Origin: Desulfuromonadaceae bacterium
GTDB taxonomy: Bacteria; Desulfobacterota; Desulfuromonadia; Desulfuromonadales; Geopsychrobacteraceae
NCBI GenBank assembly: GCA_013138655.1
Contig: WTCI01000348.1
Location: 1-9,602 of the forward strand
Length of the DNA: 9,602 nucleotides
Direction: 5' to 3'
The notes under the pieces were generated by a model that saw only the letters and a program-made list of their open reading frames with translations, did not search any database and was not told where the DNA came from. This document shows positions 1 through 6,093 of this stretch, piece by piece. The translations under genes and the position numbers were made by a program. Each line of letters starts with the position of its first letter. The stretch's first letter is position 1.

Positions 1-366
1 GTCGCCGAGGAAAAACCTTACGTGACGATCATGCCGTACTTTTTCACCAAGATGGCCGGAATGGTCAAAAGCCTGGAGATCATCTGGCCGGAAGATGGTG
101 CCATCATCAGCCCGATCTTCATGCTTACCAAGCAGGCGAGTATGGAAAAAGTCAAACCGATCGCCGAGTTCCTTGCCAGTCAGCCGGTCGGTGAAATCCT
201 CGCGCAACTGGGGCTTTTCCCCTCACTGCACCCGAAAGTGGATAATCGGTTGAACTTTGAGCATCCCTGGAAGTGGGTCGGTTGGGACTACATCTATCAG
301 CAGGATATCGGTGAACTGATCCGCCACACCAACCGGATCTTCGAAGACTCGATGAACGCCGCCTAG
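1..366 (+). CDS. ABC-type solute-binding protein-like, C-terminal part (5' end outside window)
   Basis: The frame is open from the first base, so this is the last 121 residues of a longer protein. The initiation codon lies upstream, and the internal ATG at base 31 has no reason to be the start. The segment has the look of the C-terminal lobe of iron-type (COG1840-like) periplasmic binding proteins. It contains PEDGAIISPIF (visible residues 30-40), a stretch that reads like the end of a ligand-binding lobe (KPIAEFLASQPVGEIL, 52-67), then FPSLHPKVDN (73-82) and a conserved-looking WVGWDYIYQQDIGELI (92-107). The protein's N-terminus, and so any signal peptide, cannot be seen, and export is unproven. 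The next gene starts 13 nt downstream, with its Shine-Dalgarno overlapping this stop codon, so the two are translationally close. The family assignment is by resemblance only. Ligand unknown; a metal or metallocofactor fits the neighbours. Confidence 0.6.
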   Translation, partial: VAEEKPYVTIMPYFFTKMAGMVKSLEIIWPEDGAIISPIFMLTKQASMEKVKPIAEFLASQPVGEILAQLGLFPSLHPKVDNRLNFEHPWKWVGWDYIYQQDIGELIRHTNRIFEDSMNAA

Positions 367-379
367 GAGAATACCCATC

Positions 380-1063
380 ATGCGTTTCCTGACTGTATCC
401 GGCCCGCCATCCTCCGGAAAAACCTCGGTCATTCTGCGGGTCATCGAAGCCCTGCAGACCCGGCAGAGAAAGATCGGCGTGGTCAAATTCGATTGTTTGC
501 TGACTGAAGACGATCAGCTCTATGCGAAAAAAGGCGTACTGGTGAAAAAGGGGCTCTCCGGCGCCCTCTGCCCCGACCATTATTTTGTCAGCAATATCGA
601 AGCCTGTGTCACCTGGGGACATGAAAACGACTGCGCATACCTGATCAGCGAGAGTGCCGGGCTCTGCAACCGCTGCTCGCCGCATATCAATGAAATCACC
701 GCCGTCTGCGTCATCGACAACCTGAGCGGGATCAATACCCCGCGCAAAATAGGCCCGATGCTGAAATCGGCGGATATCGTCGTCATCACCAAAGGGGATA
801 TCGTCTCCCAGGCCGAGCGGGAGGTCTTCGCTTCGCGGGTCAAGCAGGTCAATCCCGGCGCCGTCATCATGCACGTCAACGGCATTACCGGCCAGGGAGC
901 TTTCGAACTGACCAGCCTGTTTGAGGAAGCCTCGGATATTGAAACTCTGAAAGGCAAAACCCTGCGATTCTCCATGCCGTCTGCTCTTTGCTCCTACTGC
1001 TTGGGAGAAACCCGCATCGGCGAAGAACACCAGACCGGCAATATCCGTAAGATGGATATTTGA
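380..1063 (+). CDS. SIMIBI-class P-loop GTPase, HypB/UreG/CobW-like, cysteine-rich
   Basis: A 227-residue single-domain NTPase, probably cytoplasmic. A Walker A motif GPPSSGKT lies at residues 8-15. A switch-like segment FDCLLTEDD (37-45) resembles the UreG region ending in an acidic pair, and ESAG (91-94) sits where HypB and UreG carry their ExxG-type motif. TKGD (137-140) replaces the usual NKxD guanine-specificity motif. Cysteines are abundant: C39, C64, C76, C85, a CNRC pair at 96/99 directly after ESAG, C110, and a C-terminal CSYC pair at 204/207. HypB and UreG use cysteines near the same motifs to hold nickel or zinc, so metal binding is a reasonable inference here. It is not HypB itself: the histidine-rich tail is absent and no hydrogenase genes are nearby. 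AGGAGA 9 nt before the ATG supports this start. The gene is 13 nt after the binding-protein gene and 16 nt before the ABC ATPase. Partner and substrate are unknown. Confidence 0.8.
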   Translation: MRFLTVSGPPSSGKTSVILRVIEALQTRQRKIGVVKFDCLLTEDDQLYAKKGVLVKKGLSGALCPDHYFVSNIEACVTWGHENDCAYLISESAGLCNRCSPHINEITAVCVIDNLSGINTPRKIGPMLKSADIVVITKGDIVSQAEREVFASRVKQVNPGAVIMHVNGITGQGAFELTSLFEEASDIETLKGKTLRFSMPSALCSYCLGETRIGEEHQTGNIRKMDI

Positions 1064-1079
1064 ATAGAGGACTGAACGG

Positions 1080-2078
1080 ATGAGTTATTACGATCTGCTC
1101 CCGCGACCGCTCAGCGAATTACTTGCTGAACATCCCTATATCGAAGACTTCCTTTCTTCATTCGGGCTGGAAGTTGAACCAGGGCAGGAGTCCTTACAAG
1201 ACTATCTAGTGAATCTCAATCCTGATCTGCTGGAAGATCTGGGTATCGGTGCCGAGCAATTGCAACAGAGTCTGCACGATTTCATCAACGGCATGCTGGC
1301 TCTCGATGATCCCCTCGATCAGGTCAACTCGCTGACCCTGATCGGCGGTTTCAACAAATCGGGCACGGCAGAAAACCTGGAACTGACCCTGAAACCGGGC
1401 GAGGTGATCTGTATCGTCGGACCGACCGGCTCCGGCAAGAGCCGTCTGCTGGCGGATATCGAATGGGTCGCCCAAGGGGACACCCCGACCGGAAGAAAAA
1501 TCCTCATCAATGGCGAGGTTCCGGACAGCAAGTGGCGCTTTTCCACCGAGCACAAACTGGTCGCCCAGCTGTCGCAGAACATGAACTTCGTCATGGATTT
1601 GTCAGCCGAAGAGTTCGTTCGCATGCATGCTGAGAGCCGCCTGGTGACCGAACCGGAGAAAAAGGTCGAGATGATCCTCAAACAAGCCAACGAACTGGCC
1701 GGCGAGACCTTTCTGCCCGACACCCCGATCACCTCCCTCAGCGGGGGCCAGTCGCGGGCGCTGATGATCGCCGATATGGCATGTCTGAGTAAATCGCCAA
1801 TCGTGTTGATCGATGAGATCGAGAATGCCGGGATCGATCGCAAAAAGGCCCTGGATCTGTTGATGCGCGAGGAAAAAATTGTCCTCATGGCAACCCATGA
1901 CCCGATCCTCGCACTGATGGGCGACAAACGTCTGGTGATCAAAAACGGCGGGATCGCCAGAATTATCGAAGCGAGCGCTGCGGAACGTAAAAATCTGATC
2001 GCCCTGGAAGAATTGGATAACAAGCTGCTCGCACTGCGGAATCGCATCCGTTCGGGCGAAACCTTGGAAAGCATATAA
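1080..2078 (+). CDS. Stand-alone ABC ATPase with N-terminal helical extension
   Basis: A 332-residue protein with a complete ABC nucleotide-binding domain at about residues 84-297: Walker A GPTGSGKS (114-121), a probable Q-loop glutamine at 163 or 166, signature LSGGQ (220-224), Walker B IVLIDE (241-246) with catalytic Glu246, and H-loop His273 in ATHDP. The usual SALD D-loop reads NAGID here. Residues 1-80 are not part of a standard importer ATPase. They form an acidic, leucine-rich helical region (LSELLAEHPYIEDFLSSFGL at 11-30) resembling the small DUF1858-type domains found with redox or cofactor proteins, though that match is my reading only. Residues 300-332 form a charged helix, possibly coiled coil. 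No membrane segment is present. It is co-oriented with the GTPase (16 nt upstream) and the zinc-ribbon gene (12 nt downstream), so one operon is likely. Whether it powers transport with a permease encoded elsewhere or acts as a soluble assembly ATPase is open. Confidence 0.85.
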   Translation: MSYYDLLPRPLSELLAEHPYIEDFLSSFGLEVEPGQESLQDYLVNLNPDLLEDLGIGAEQLQQSLHDFINGMLALDDPLDQVNSLTLIGGFNKSGTAENLELTLKPGEVICIVGPTGSGKSRLLADIEWVAQGDTPTGRKILINGEVPDSKWRFSTEHKLVAQLSQNMNFVMDLSAEEFVRMHAESRLVTEPEKKVEMILKQANELAGETFLPDTPITSLSGGQSRALMIADMACLSKSPIVLIDEIENAGIDRKKALDLLMREEKIVLMATHDPILALMGDKRLVIKNGGIARIIEASAAERKNLIALEELDNKLLALRNRIRSGETLESI

Positions 2079-2090
2079 AGGAGACAAATA

Positions 2091-2333
2091 ATGCATGACG
2101 GTTGCAGTGGAAGCGTTGGTGACGGTGCCCAAGTCGTCGACAAGTTACGGATGATGGGCTTTAGTCAATACGGGATGCCGGAGCCGGTGGAAATCGGCTG
2201 CGAAGGTTGCCGGACAACATTCATGATGGAAACCCTGGAAGCCAGATGCCCGAACTGCGGCATGGTCTACGGTGTCACCCCCTGCCATGCCAGTGATGCC
2301 TCAGGTATCAAGGCCGCCGGAATCGACTACTGA
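2091..2333 (+). CDS. Small zinc-ribbon protein, function unknown
   Basis: An 80-residue cytoplasmic-looking protein. It carries two CxxC pairs, C37/C40 (CEGC) and C53/C56 (CPNC), in the spacing of a rubredoxin-like zinc ribbon, plus isolated cysteines at 5 and 65. The central segment VEIGCEGC...ARCPNCGMVYGVTPCH (about 33-66) is the recognisable part; the ends are short and contain no known domain. AGGAGA lies just upstream of the ATG, overlapping the end of the ATPase gene, and tight spacing (12 nt) argues that the two are made together. The gene ends in a double stop, TGA TAA. By analogy with small ribbon proteins in metal-handling operons it could carry metal or act as an adaptor for the ATPase or GTPase, but this is inference from neighbourhood. 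It is the last gene of the + strand operon. Confidence 0.75.
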   Translation: MHDGCSGSVGDGAQVVDKLRMMGFSQYGMPEPVEIGCEGCRTTFMMETLEARCPNCGMVYGVTPCHASDASGIKAAGIDY

Positions 2334-2503
2334 TAAACTCACACGATATCGAAATTATTCAGTGCTATTGGGGAGATAGATTGCCGCCACCTCTTTGCCG
2401 TGGATCTGGAATCTCTGCCGGTGAATAACCTGAGAAAACCGACGTCGCTCAAAGTGACACCGGAAGAACGGCCATCAGGAGAATACTCTGGACAGTTGAC
2501 GAG
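2334..2503. other. Gene-free stretch between convergent operons
   Basis: No start codon with a convincing ribosome binding site is present. The frame of the preceding zinc-ribbon gene remains open after its double stop (58 codons, 2337-2510, then TGA at 2511), but it has no ATG and no recognised product. It may be a decayed coding remnant or chance. Confidence 0.5.
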
Positions 2504-2537
2504 AAAAGGCTGACAACGCGCACGCTGTCAGCCTTTT
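2504..2537. terminator. Bidirectional rho-independent terminator
   Basis: A perfect 12-bp inverted repeat (AAAAGGCTGACA at 2504-2515, TGTCAGCCTTTT at 2526-2537) encloses a 10-nt loop. On the + strand the stem runs into six Ts (2534-2539), giving a strong terminator for the operon ending at 2333. On the - strand the stem ends in four Us followed by CUCG, 28 nt after the rplI stop, so it can also stop the rpsF-rplI transcript. Placement between two converging operons fits shared use. Confidence 0.9.
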
Positions 2538-2564
2538 TTCGTTCTCTAATTTGCGTGAGAAGAA

Positions 2565-3023
2565 TTAAGCCTCTTCCTCGGCAGTGACAACCACCTTCAA
2601 CTCGGCAACCACACCGGCATCCAGTTTTACATTGACAACATGCTCGCCGAGCGACTTGATCGGCTCGACCAATTGAATCTTTTTACGATCAATCCCAATA
2701 CCGGCCTCTTGGAGTTTGGCTTCCAGGTCCATCGAAGTAACCGAACCGAACAGCTTGCCTTCTTCACTGGCACGCTGTGAAAACTCACAGACCACTCTTT
2801 CGATCCGGGCCTTGACGGCTTCGGCATCCTTGGTCACTTTTTCCAGTTTGTGGGCCAGTTGGCGCTTCTGGTGGTCCAGTTCCTTGACGTTGCGCTCGTT
2901 GGCAACGATCGCCAGTCCCTTGGGAACCAGGTAGTTGCGAGCATAACCCGGCTTGACGACAACCTGGTCACCGATCACGCCGAGCCCGTCGACATTCTCT
3001 TGCAGAATAATATTGACACTCAT
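2565..3023 (-). CDS. rplI: 50S ribosomal protein L9
   Basis: A 152-residue L9, close to the usual length of about 150. L9 binds 23S rRNA near the base of the L1 stalk and reaches across the ribosome, helping maintain reading frame. The N-terminal domain carries the family signature, with GVIGDQVVVKPGYARNYLVP at 15-34. A long charged connecting helix follows at about 41-75, then the C-terminal domain (about 80-147) and a short acidic end, TAEEEEA. A strong GGAGG lies upstream of the ATG. It is the last gene of rpsF-rpsR-DUF2232-rplI, 26 nt after the membrane-protein gene, and is followed by the shared terminator. Confidence 0.98.
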   Translation of the reverse strand: MSVNIILQENVDGLGVIGDQVVVKPGYARNYLVPKGLAIVANERNVKELDHQKRQLAHKLEKVTKDAEAVKARIERVVCEFSQRASEEGKLFGSVTSMDLEAKLQEAGIGIDRKKIQLVEPIKSLGEHVVNVKLDAGVVAELKVVVTAEEEA

Positions 3024-3049
3024 GAGTTTCCTCCGTATCAGAACGAGTT

Positions 3050-3979
3050 TTAAATATCTTTTTTCCGGGGGCGACGGAAGTCAATCCAAAGATCGAAAAC
3101 CCCGACACCGGTAATAATCAGCGGCAAAGGATTAAGAATAAACAGCAGCGCGTAAATCAACCCTTTGATGGGTGGCGAATACGCCTTTCGCTGCAAAAAG
3201 CTGCTGACAACGGCCAACCCTTGTAAAAAGTAGAGAGGAAGCAAAACCGCCAGCAGGTTACGACCCGTCAAAGCCAACACCTCAAAAGGTGCCAGCAGGG
3301 CAAAGCCGGAGAGGATCAAAACCCAGATCAAGCCAGCCGGCAGGCGCCAGCAGACAAATGACGTTCCAGCGATCCGGTAATGATTCTTTTTCAAGCGCTG
3401 CAGAATCAGCAGGCAGAGAGCCTGAACCACCAGCACTCCAGCCAGATAAAGCCCGTAAAAACTTTTCTGGATAAAGCCGGCAAGCCCGTCGATAACTCTC
3501 TGCAACTCCAGCAGCTGCGACTCGCTGAACCCTGAGTCGCGATAGATCAGCATGGCCTGGTCGACCTCCGCCTGAATCAGCTGATCAACCAGCAGTTCAA
3601 AGCGGATTTCGCTACCCTGAATCACAATCAACGCCATCACCAAGGTGACCAGCGCTGCCCCGACAACCGAGAGAAAAACCGCCCGATCCCAGGGTTGCTG
3701 CTGCTGTAACAAAAACGGCAACAGCAAAGAGCCGATCCCGAAAAACCCGAGGTAAGTCGTCAGAGTATAAACCGGCGCCAGTTGCAACAGCAGCAGACTG
3801 ACAACCACGACAACCACAATACCGGTCCGTAGACCGTAACGCATACTCAGATAAGCGGCAGCAACAGGAGTCAACAGATTCAGGATCGCTCCACCGGGAC
3901 CAAGCCAGTTGATCCCCAGCAAACAAACCAGTGTTACACCAATGCCAGCCGCCGTCAGTAGTGCCGCTTGCCCTTTCAT
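3050..3979 (-). CDS. DUF2232 (YybS-like) polytopic membrane protein
   Basis: A 309-residue integral membrane protein of the DUF2232 family, whose function is unknown. Hydrophobic segments lie at about residues 6-26, 30-46, 52-70, 73-92, 100-120, 174-194, 213-231, 240-262 and 272-294, suggesting eight or nine helices. A soluble amphipathic stretch separates the two halves at about 122-170. Family-like features are the RLP sequence at 212-214 ahead of a Trp-containing helix and the C-terminal FDLWIDFRR at 295-303, followed by a basic tail that probably faces the cytoplasm. It begins 20 nt after rpsR with only a weak Shine-Dalgarno, so translation may depend on ribosomes leaving rpsR. Position between the genes for S18 and L9 is, as I recall, common in Geobacter relatives. 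That implies shared expression, not a ribosomal role. Confidence 0.88.
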   Translation of the reverse strand: MKGQAALLTAAGIGVTLVCLLGINWLGPGGAILNLLTPVAAAYLSMRYGLRTGIVVVVVVSLLLLQLAPVYTLTTYLGFFGIGSLLLPFLLQQQQPWDRAVFLSVVGAALVTLVMALIVIQGSEIRFELLVDQLIQAEVDQAMLIYRDSGFSESQLLELQRVIDGLAGFIQKSFYGLYLAGVLVVQALCLLILQRLKKNHYRIAGTSFVCWRLPAGLIWVLILSGFALLAPFEVLALTGRNLLAVLLPLYFLQGLAVVSSFLQRKAYSPPIKGLIYALLFILNPLPLIITGVGVFDLWIDFRRPRKKDI

Positions 3980-3999
3980 CGCTTGCGGTATCTCAGCCT

Positions 4000-4275
4000 T
4001 TAGCGGACAGCGTGTGACTGGGTGTAGGGCAACAGGGCAATTTGCCGGGCGTTTTTGATGGCCTCAGCAATCTGCCGTTGATGTGAAGCGCAAGTCCCGG
4101 AAATTCGTCGCGGCACAATTTTGCCCCGTTCCGACAGGTAGTAGCGCAGATTGTTAACATCTTTATAATCGATCTTAGCCCCTTTATCTGCGCAGTAACG
4201 GCAGATTTTCCGACGGCCGAAACGACGACGCGGGGCAGTAGAAGATGATGGACGACTTGGTCTTTCGTATGCCAT
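4000..4275 (-). CDS. rpsR: 30S ribosomal protein S18 (zinc-binding form)
   Basis: A 91-residue S18. It pairs with S6 and binds the 16S rRNA central domain at the platform. After a basic, disordered N-terminus (1-22) come the conserved blocks [20 protein letters not shown] (37-56) and RRISG (56-60), then a helical end with [15 protein letters not shown] (70-84). It has the cysteine-containing form of the protein: C25 and C28 (CRYC) with C62 and H65 (CASH) make a plausible zinc site, which many S18 proteins have lost. A GAGGAGA Shine-Dalgarno fixes the ATG. It starts 26 nt after rpsF, with no ssb gene between them as seen in some other bacteria. Confidence 0.98.
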   Translation of the reverse strand: MAYERPSRPSSSTAPRRRFGRRKICRYCADKGAKIDYKDVNNLRYYLSERGKIVPRRISGTCASHQRQIAEAIKNARQIALLPYTQSHAVR

Positions 4276-4301
4276 GAATATTCTCCTCGGTTGCTATCTG
4301 T

Positions 4302-4676
4302 TTACGCTTTTTCTTCAGCAGAAACTTCTTCCTCAACAGCGGTCTCTTCTGCAGGAGCCTCCTCTGCAGGAGCCTCTTCAACAACAAACTCCCCCTCAAA
4401 ACGCACTGTCAGAAAACGCATCACCTTCTCATCCAGCCGCAGGCGACGCTCTAATTCAGCGATCACTTCCGGTCCGGCACAGAACAGGGTCTGCACATAG
4501 CAACCACGCTCAACCTTTTTGATCGGATACGCGAGCTTACGAACTCCCCAATTGTCCAGTTTGTGGATCTCAGCACCCTGATCGACGAAAACCTTCTGGA
4601 ATTTATCCACCAGGGCAGTCAGCTCATCGCCGACCACATCCGGATGGATGATGTAGATTGATTCGTAATTTCTCAT
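4302..4676 (-). CDS. rpsF: 30S ribosomal protein S6
   Basis: A 124-residue S6, the partner of S18 on the 30S platform. The ferredoxin-like fold covers about residues 1-98, with the opening MRNYESIYIIHPDV, the WGVRKLAYPI block (43-52) and the MRFLTVRFE strand (86-94). Residues 99-124 are an acidic Ala/Glu/Val tail rich in EEAPA units, as in other S6 proteins with glutamate-rich ends. The start is chosen at MRNYES. The frame is open 29 codons further up, but that extension lacks S6 similarity and overlaps the leader hairpin, whereas GAGAGGTG (4685-4692) sits 8 nt before the chosen ATG. First gene of the rpsF-rpsR-DUF2232-rplI unit. Confidence 0.97.
   Translation of the reverse strand: MRNYESIYIIHPDVVGDELTALVDKFQKVFVDQGAEIHKLDNWGVRKLAYPIKKVERGCYVQTLFCAGPEVIAELERRLRLDEKVMRFLTVRFEGEFVVEEAPAEEAPAEETAVEEEVSAEEKA
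4346..4375 (-). repeat. 15-bp tandem duplication inside rpsF tail
   Basis: Two adjacent 15-bp copies (4346-4360 and 4361-4375) differ at one base and encode the repeated EEAPA units of the acidic S6 tail. The in-frame unit means copy-number change would lengthen or shorten the tail by five residues without a frameshift. Confidence 0.8.
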
Positions 4677-4684
4677 CAGTGTTT

Positions 4685-4692
4685 CACCTCTC
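4685..4692 (-). promoter_or_regulatory. Ribosome binding site deciding the rpsF start
   Basis: GAGAGGTG on the - strand, ending 8 nt before the ATG at 4676. It selects the MRNYES start over the longer open frame that extends upstream to 4763. Confidence 0.85.
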
Positions 4693-4701
4693 GGATTAAC
4701 A

Positions 4702-4723
4702 GCCCCGGACACTACCCCGGAGC
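4702..4723 (-). promoter_or_regulatory. Hairpin in rpsF leader, candidate S6:S18 autoregulatory site
   Basis: On the transcript, GCUCCGG (4723-4717) pairs with CCGGGGC (4708-4702) through seven pairs, including one G-U, around an 8-nt loop GGUAGUGU. The hairpin lies just upstream of the rpsF ribosome binding site. In several bacteria the S6:S18 complex represses its own operon by binding a CCG-containing leader structure. The position and the CCGG sequence suggest the same here, but I have not matched the full consensus. Confidence 0.4.
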
Positions 4724-4766
4724 AAGGATATGCCTGAAACCCCCATGGCCCCAGACGAAACAATAG

Positions 4767-4795
4767 CTTTTAGCACAGTAGCCCAATCGATTCAA
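4767..4795 (-). promoter_or_regulatory. Candidate sigma-70 promoter for rpsF operon
   Basis: On the - strand, a -35-like TTGAAT (4795-4790) and a -10-like TAAAAG (4772-4767) are separated by 17 bp, and the -10 is preceded by TGC, giving an extended -10. Each hexamer matches consensus at four of six positions. Transcription would start near 4760 and give a leader of about 85 nt holding the CCGG hairpin. Confidence 0.45.
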
Positions 4796-4864
4796 GACTT
4801 TTCCGTAGTAGTTTTTTGCAAAGTTCAACCCCTTCAATCGCATGAAAAGGACGATTAGGATATG

Positions 4865-4897
4865 AAAAGCCCCTGTATCGAAATATCGATATAGGGG
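4865..4897 (-). terminator. Rho-independent terminator after ychF
   Basis: A 12-bp stem with one A-C mismatch on the transcript (arms 4897-4886 and 4881-4870) and a 4-nt loop is followed by C and four Us (4868-4865). It begins 24 nt past the ychF stop. The - strand U tract and the lack of Ts on the other side give the direction. It is less strong than the terminator at 2504 because of the mismatch and short U run. Confidence 0.65.
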
Positions 4898-4921
4898 AGA
4901 ATGTAACAATCAGAGCGGGTT

Positions 4922-6016
4922 TTATACATTGAAGCGGAAATGCATAACGTCACCGTCAATCACCCGGTAGTCTTTTCCCTCAAGGCGTAACAGCCCTTTC
5001 CCCTTGGCTCCGGTTTCGCCACCGGAATTGACATAATCATCGTAAGCGGTCACTTCGGCACGGATGAAACCCTTTTCGAAATCGGTATGAATAACTCCGG
5101 CGGCCTGCGGGGCCAGCGCCCCGTCGAAAACCGTCCAGGCACGCACTTCCTTCGGCCCGGCAGTAAAGTAGGTGATCAGCCCGAGCAGTTTATAACCGGC
5201 GTGAATCATTCGACCGAGACCCGACTCCTCCAGTCCCAGATCCTGCAGAAACTCCAGTTTCTCATCAGCATCCAGCTCAGCGATCTCTGCTTCGATTTTT
5301 CCGCAGATGGTCACCACCTCGGCACCTTCAGATGCGGCATGCTCACAGACCTTCTGCACAAAGGGATGTGTCCCTTCCAGATCATCCTCGGTGACATTAG
5401 CAACATAGAGAACCGGCTTCATGGTAATCAGGTGCAGTTCCCGAATAGCGGCAACCTCTTCCCGGTCCAGCCCGGCAGCACGTGCCGGTTTCCCCTCGTT
5501 AAGGGTCGACTGGATTTTTTCCAGAACGGCAACCTCGGCCTGCAGTTTTTTATCACCACTTTTCGCCTGCTTCTGACTGCGCTGAAGCCGCGTTTCGACC
5601 GTATCCAGATCAGCCAGATTCAGTTCCGTCTGGATCACCTCAATATCTCGCAGCGGATCGACACTGCCATCAACATGCACGACATTTTCATCTTCAAAAC
5701 AGCGGACGATATGAGCAATGGCATCAACCTGGCGAATGTGGCCGAGAAACTGGTTCCCCAGCCCTTCCCCCTTGCTGGCTCCACGTACCAGACCGGCAAT
5801 ATCGACAAATTCCATGCTGGTCGACAGAATCGCCTGTGGCTTGACGATTTCCGCCAGCTTATCAAGTCGCTCGTCCGGCACCGCGACCACACCGACATTC
5901 GGCTCGATGGTACAGAAGGGATAGTTAGCCGACTCCGCTCCAGCCGAAGTGATGGCGTTGAAGATGGTTGACTTGCCGACATTCGGCAGGCCGACGATTC
6001 CGCACTTGAAACCCAT
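4922..6016 (-). CDS. ychF: Redox-regulated ribosome-associated ATPase YchF (OLA1 family)
   Basis: A 364-residue member of the Obg-related YchF/OLA1 family, at the usual full length. These are cytoplasmic P-loop proteins that associate with ribosomes and prefer ATP to GTP. The P-loop GLPNVGKS is at 9-16, the G3 motif DIAG at 72-75 followed by [16 protein letters not shown] (76-91), and the position of NKxD is NVTE (207-210), the change that relaxes guanine specificity in this family. A helical insertion covers about 130-200. The C-terminal TGS domain is at about 281-364, ending [20 protein letters not shown] upstream supports the ATG. The gene stands 77 nt after hppA, behind a large palindrome, and 245 nt before rpsF, behind its own terminator. 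Grouping with pth and ribosomal genes fits a translation role. Confidence 0.98.
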   Translation of the reverse strand: MGFKCGIVGLPNVGKSTIFNAITSAGAESANYPFCTIEPNVGVVAVPDERLDKLAEIVKPQAILSTSMEFVDIAGLVRGASKGEGLGNQFLGHIRQVDAIAHIVRCFEDENVVHVDGSVDPLRDIEVIQTELNLADLDTVETRLQRSQKQAKSGDKKLQAEVAVLEKIQSTLNEGKPARAAGLDREEVAAIRELHLITMKPVLYVANVTEDDLEGTHPFVQKVCEHAASEGAEVVTICGKIEAEIAELDADEKLEFLQDLGLEESGLGRMIHAGYKLLGLITYFTAGPKEVRAWTVFDGALAPQAAGVIHTDFEKGFIRAEVTAYDDYVNSGGETGAKGKGLLRLEGKDYRVIDGDVMHFRFNV

Positions 6017-6037
6017 ATATTTATCCTGTGCAAAGAA

Positions 6038-6067
6038 CGATAGCCGGAGCAGCTGCTCCGGCTATCG
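6038..6067 (-). terminator. Perfect 30-nt palindrome between hppA and ychF, likely hppA terminator
   Basis: CGATAGCCGGAGCAG (6038-6052) is followed directly by its exact reverse complement (6053-6067), so the RNA would form a GC-rich stem of about 13 pairs with a tiny loop. On the - strand it is followed by TTCTTTGC, a poor U tract, so termination may be partial. It begins 26 nt after the hppA stop and ends 21 nt before the ychF ATG. Confidence 0.65.
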
Positions 6068-6093
6068 AATTGATCAGATATTCCCGCTAACTC

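Noticed and set aside
152..1030. 292-codon - strand open frame across the binding-protein and GTPase genes
   Set aside because: It overlaps two + strand genes with clear motifs and correctly spaced starts; its product has no recognisable domain.
1319..2143. 274-codon - strand open frame opposite the ABC ATPase
   Set aside because: The ATPase on the + strand has every ABC motif; the opposite frame is Ser/Arg/Ile-rich shadow sequence.
4677..4763. 29-codon N-terminal extension of rpsF
   Set aside because: The extension is not S6-like, while a good ribosome binding site precedes the conserved MRNYES start.
4712..4909. 65-codon - strand open frame between ychF and rpsF
   Set aside because: It covers the ychF terminator, the candidate rpsF promoter and the leader hairpin, lacks a Shine-Dalgarno and matches nothing known to me.
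5087..5971. 294-codon + strand open frame opposite ychF
   Set aside because: Shadow of the conserved ychF reading frame; no recognisable motif and no ribosome binding site.
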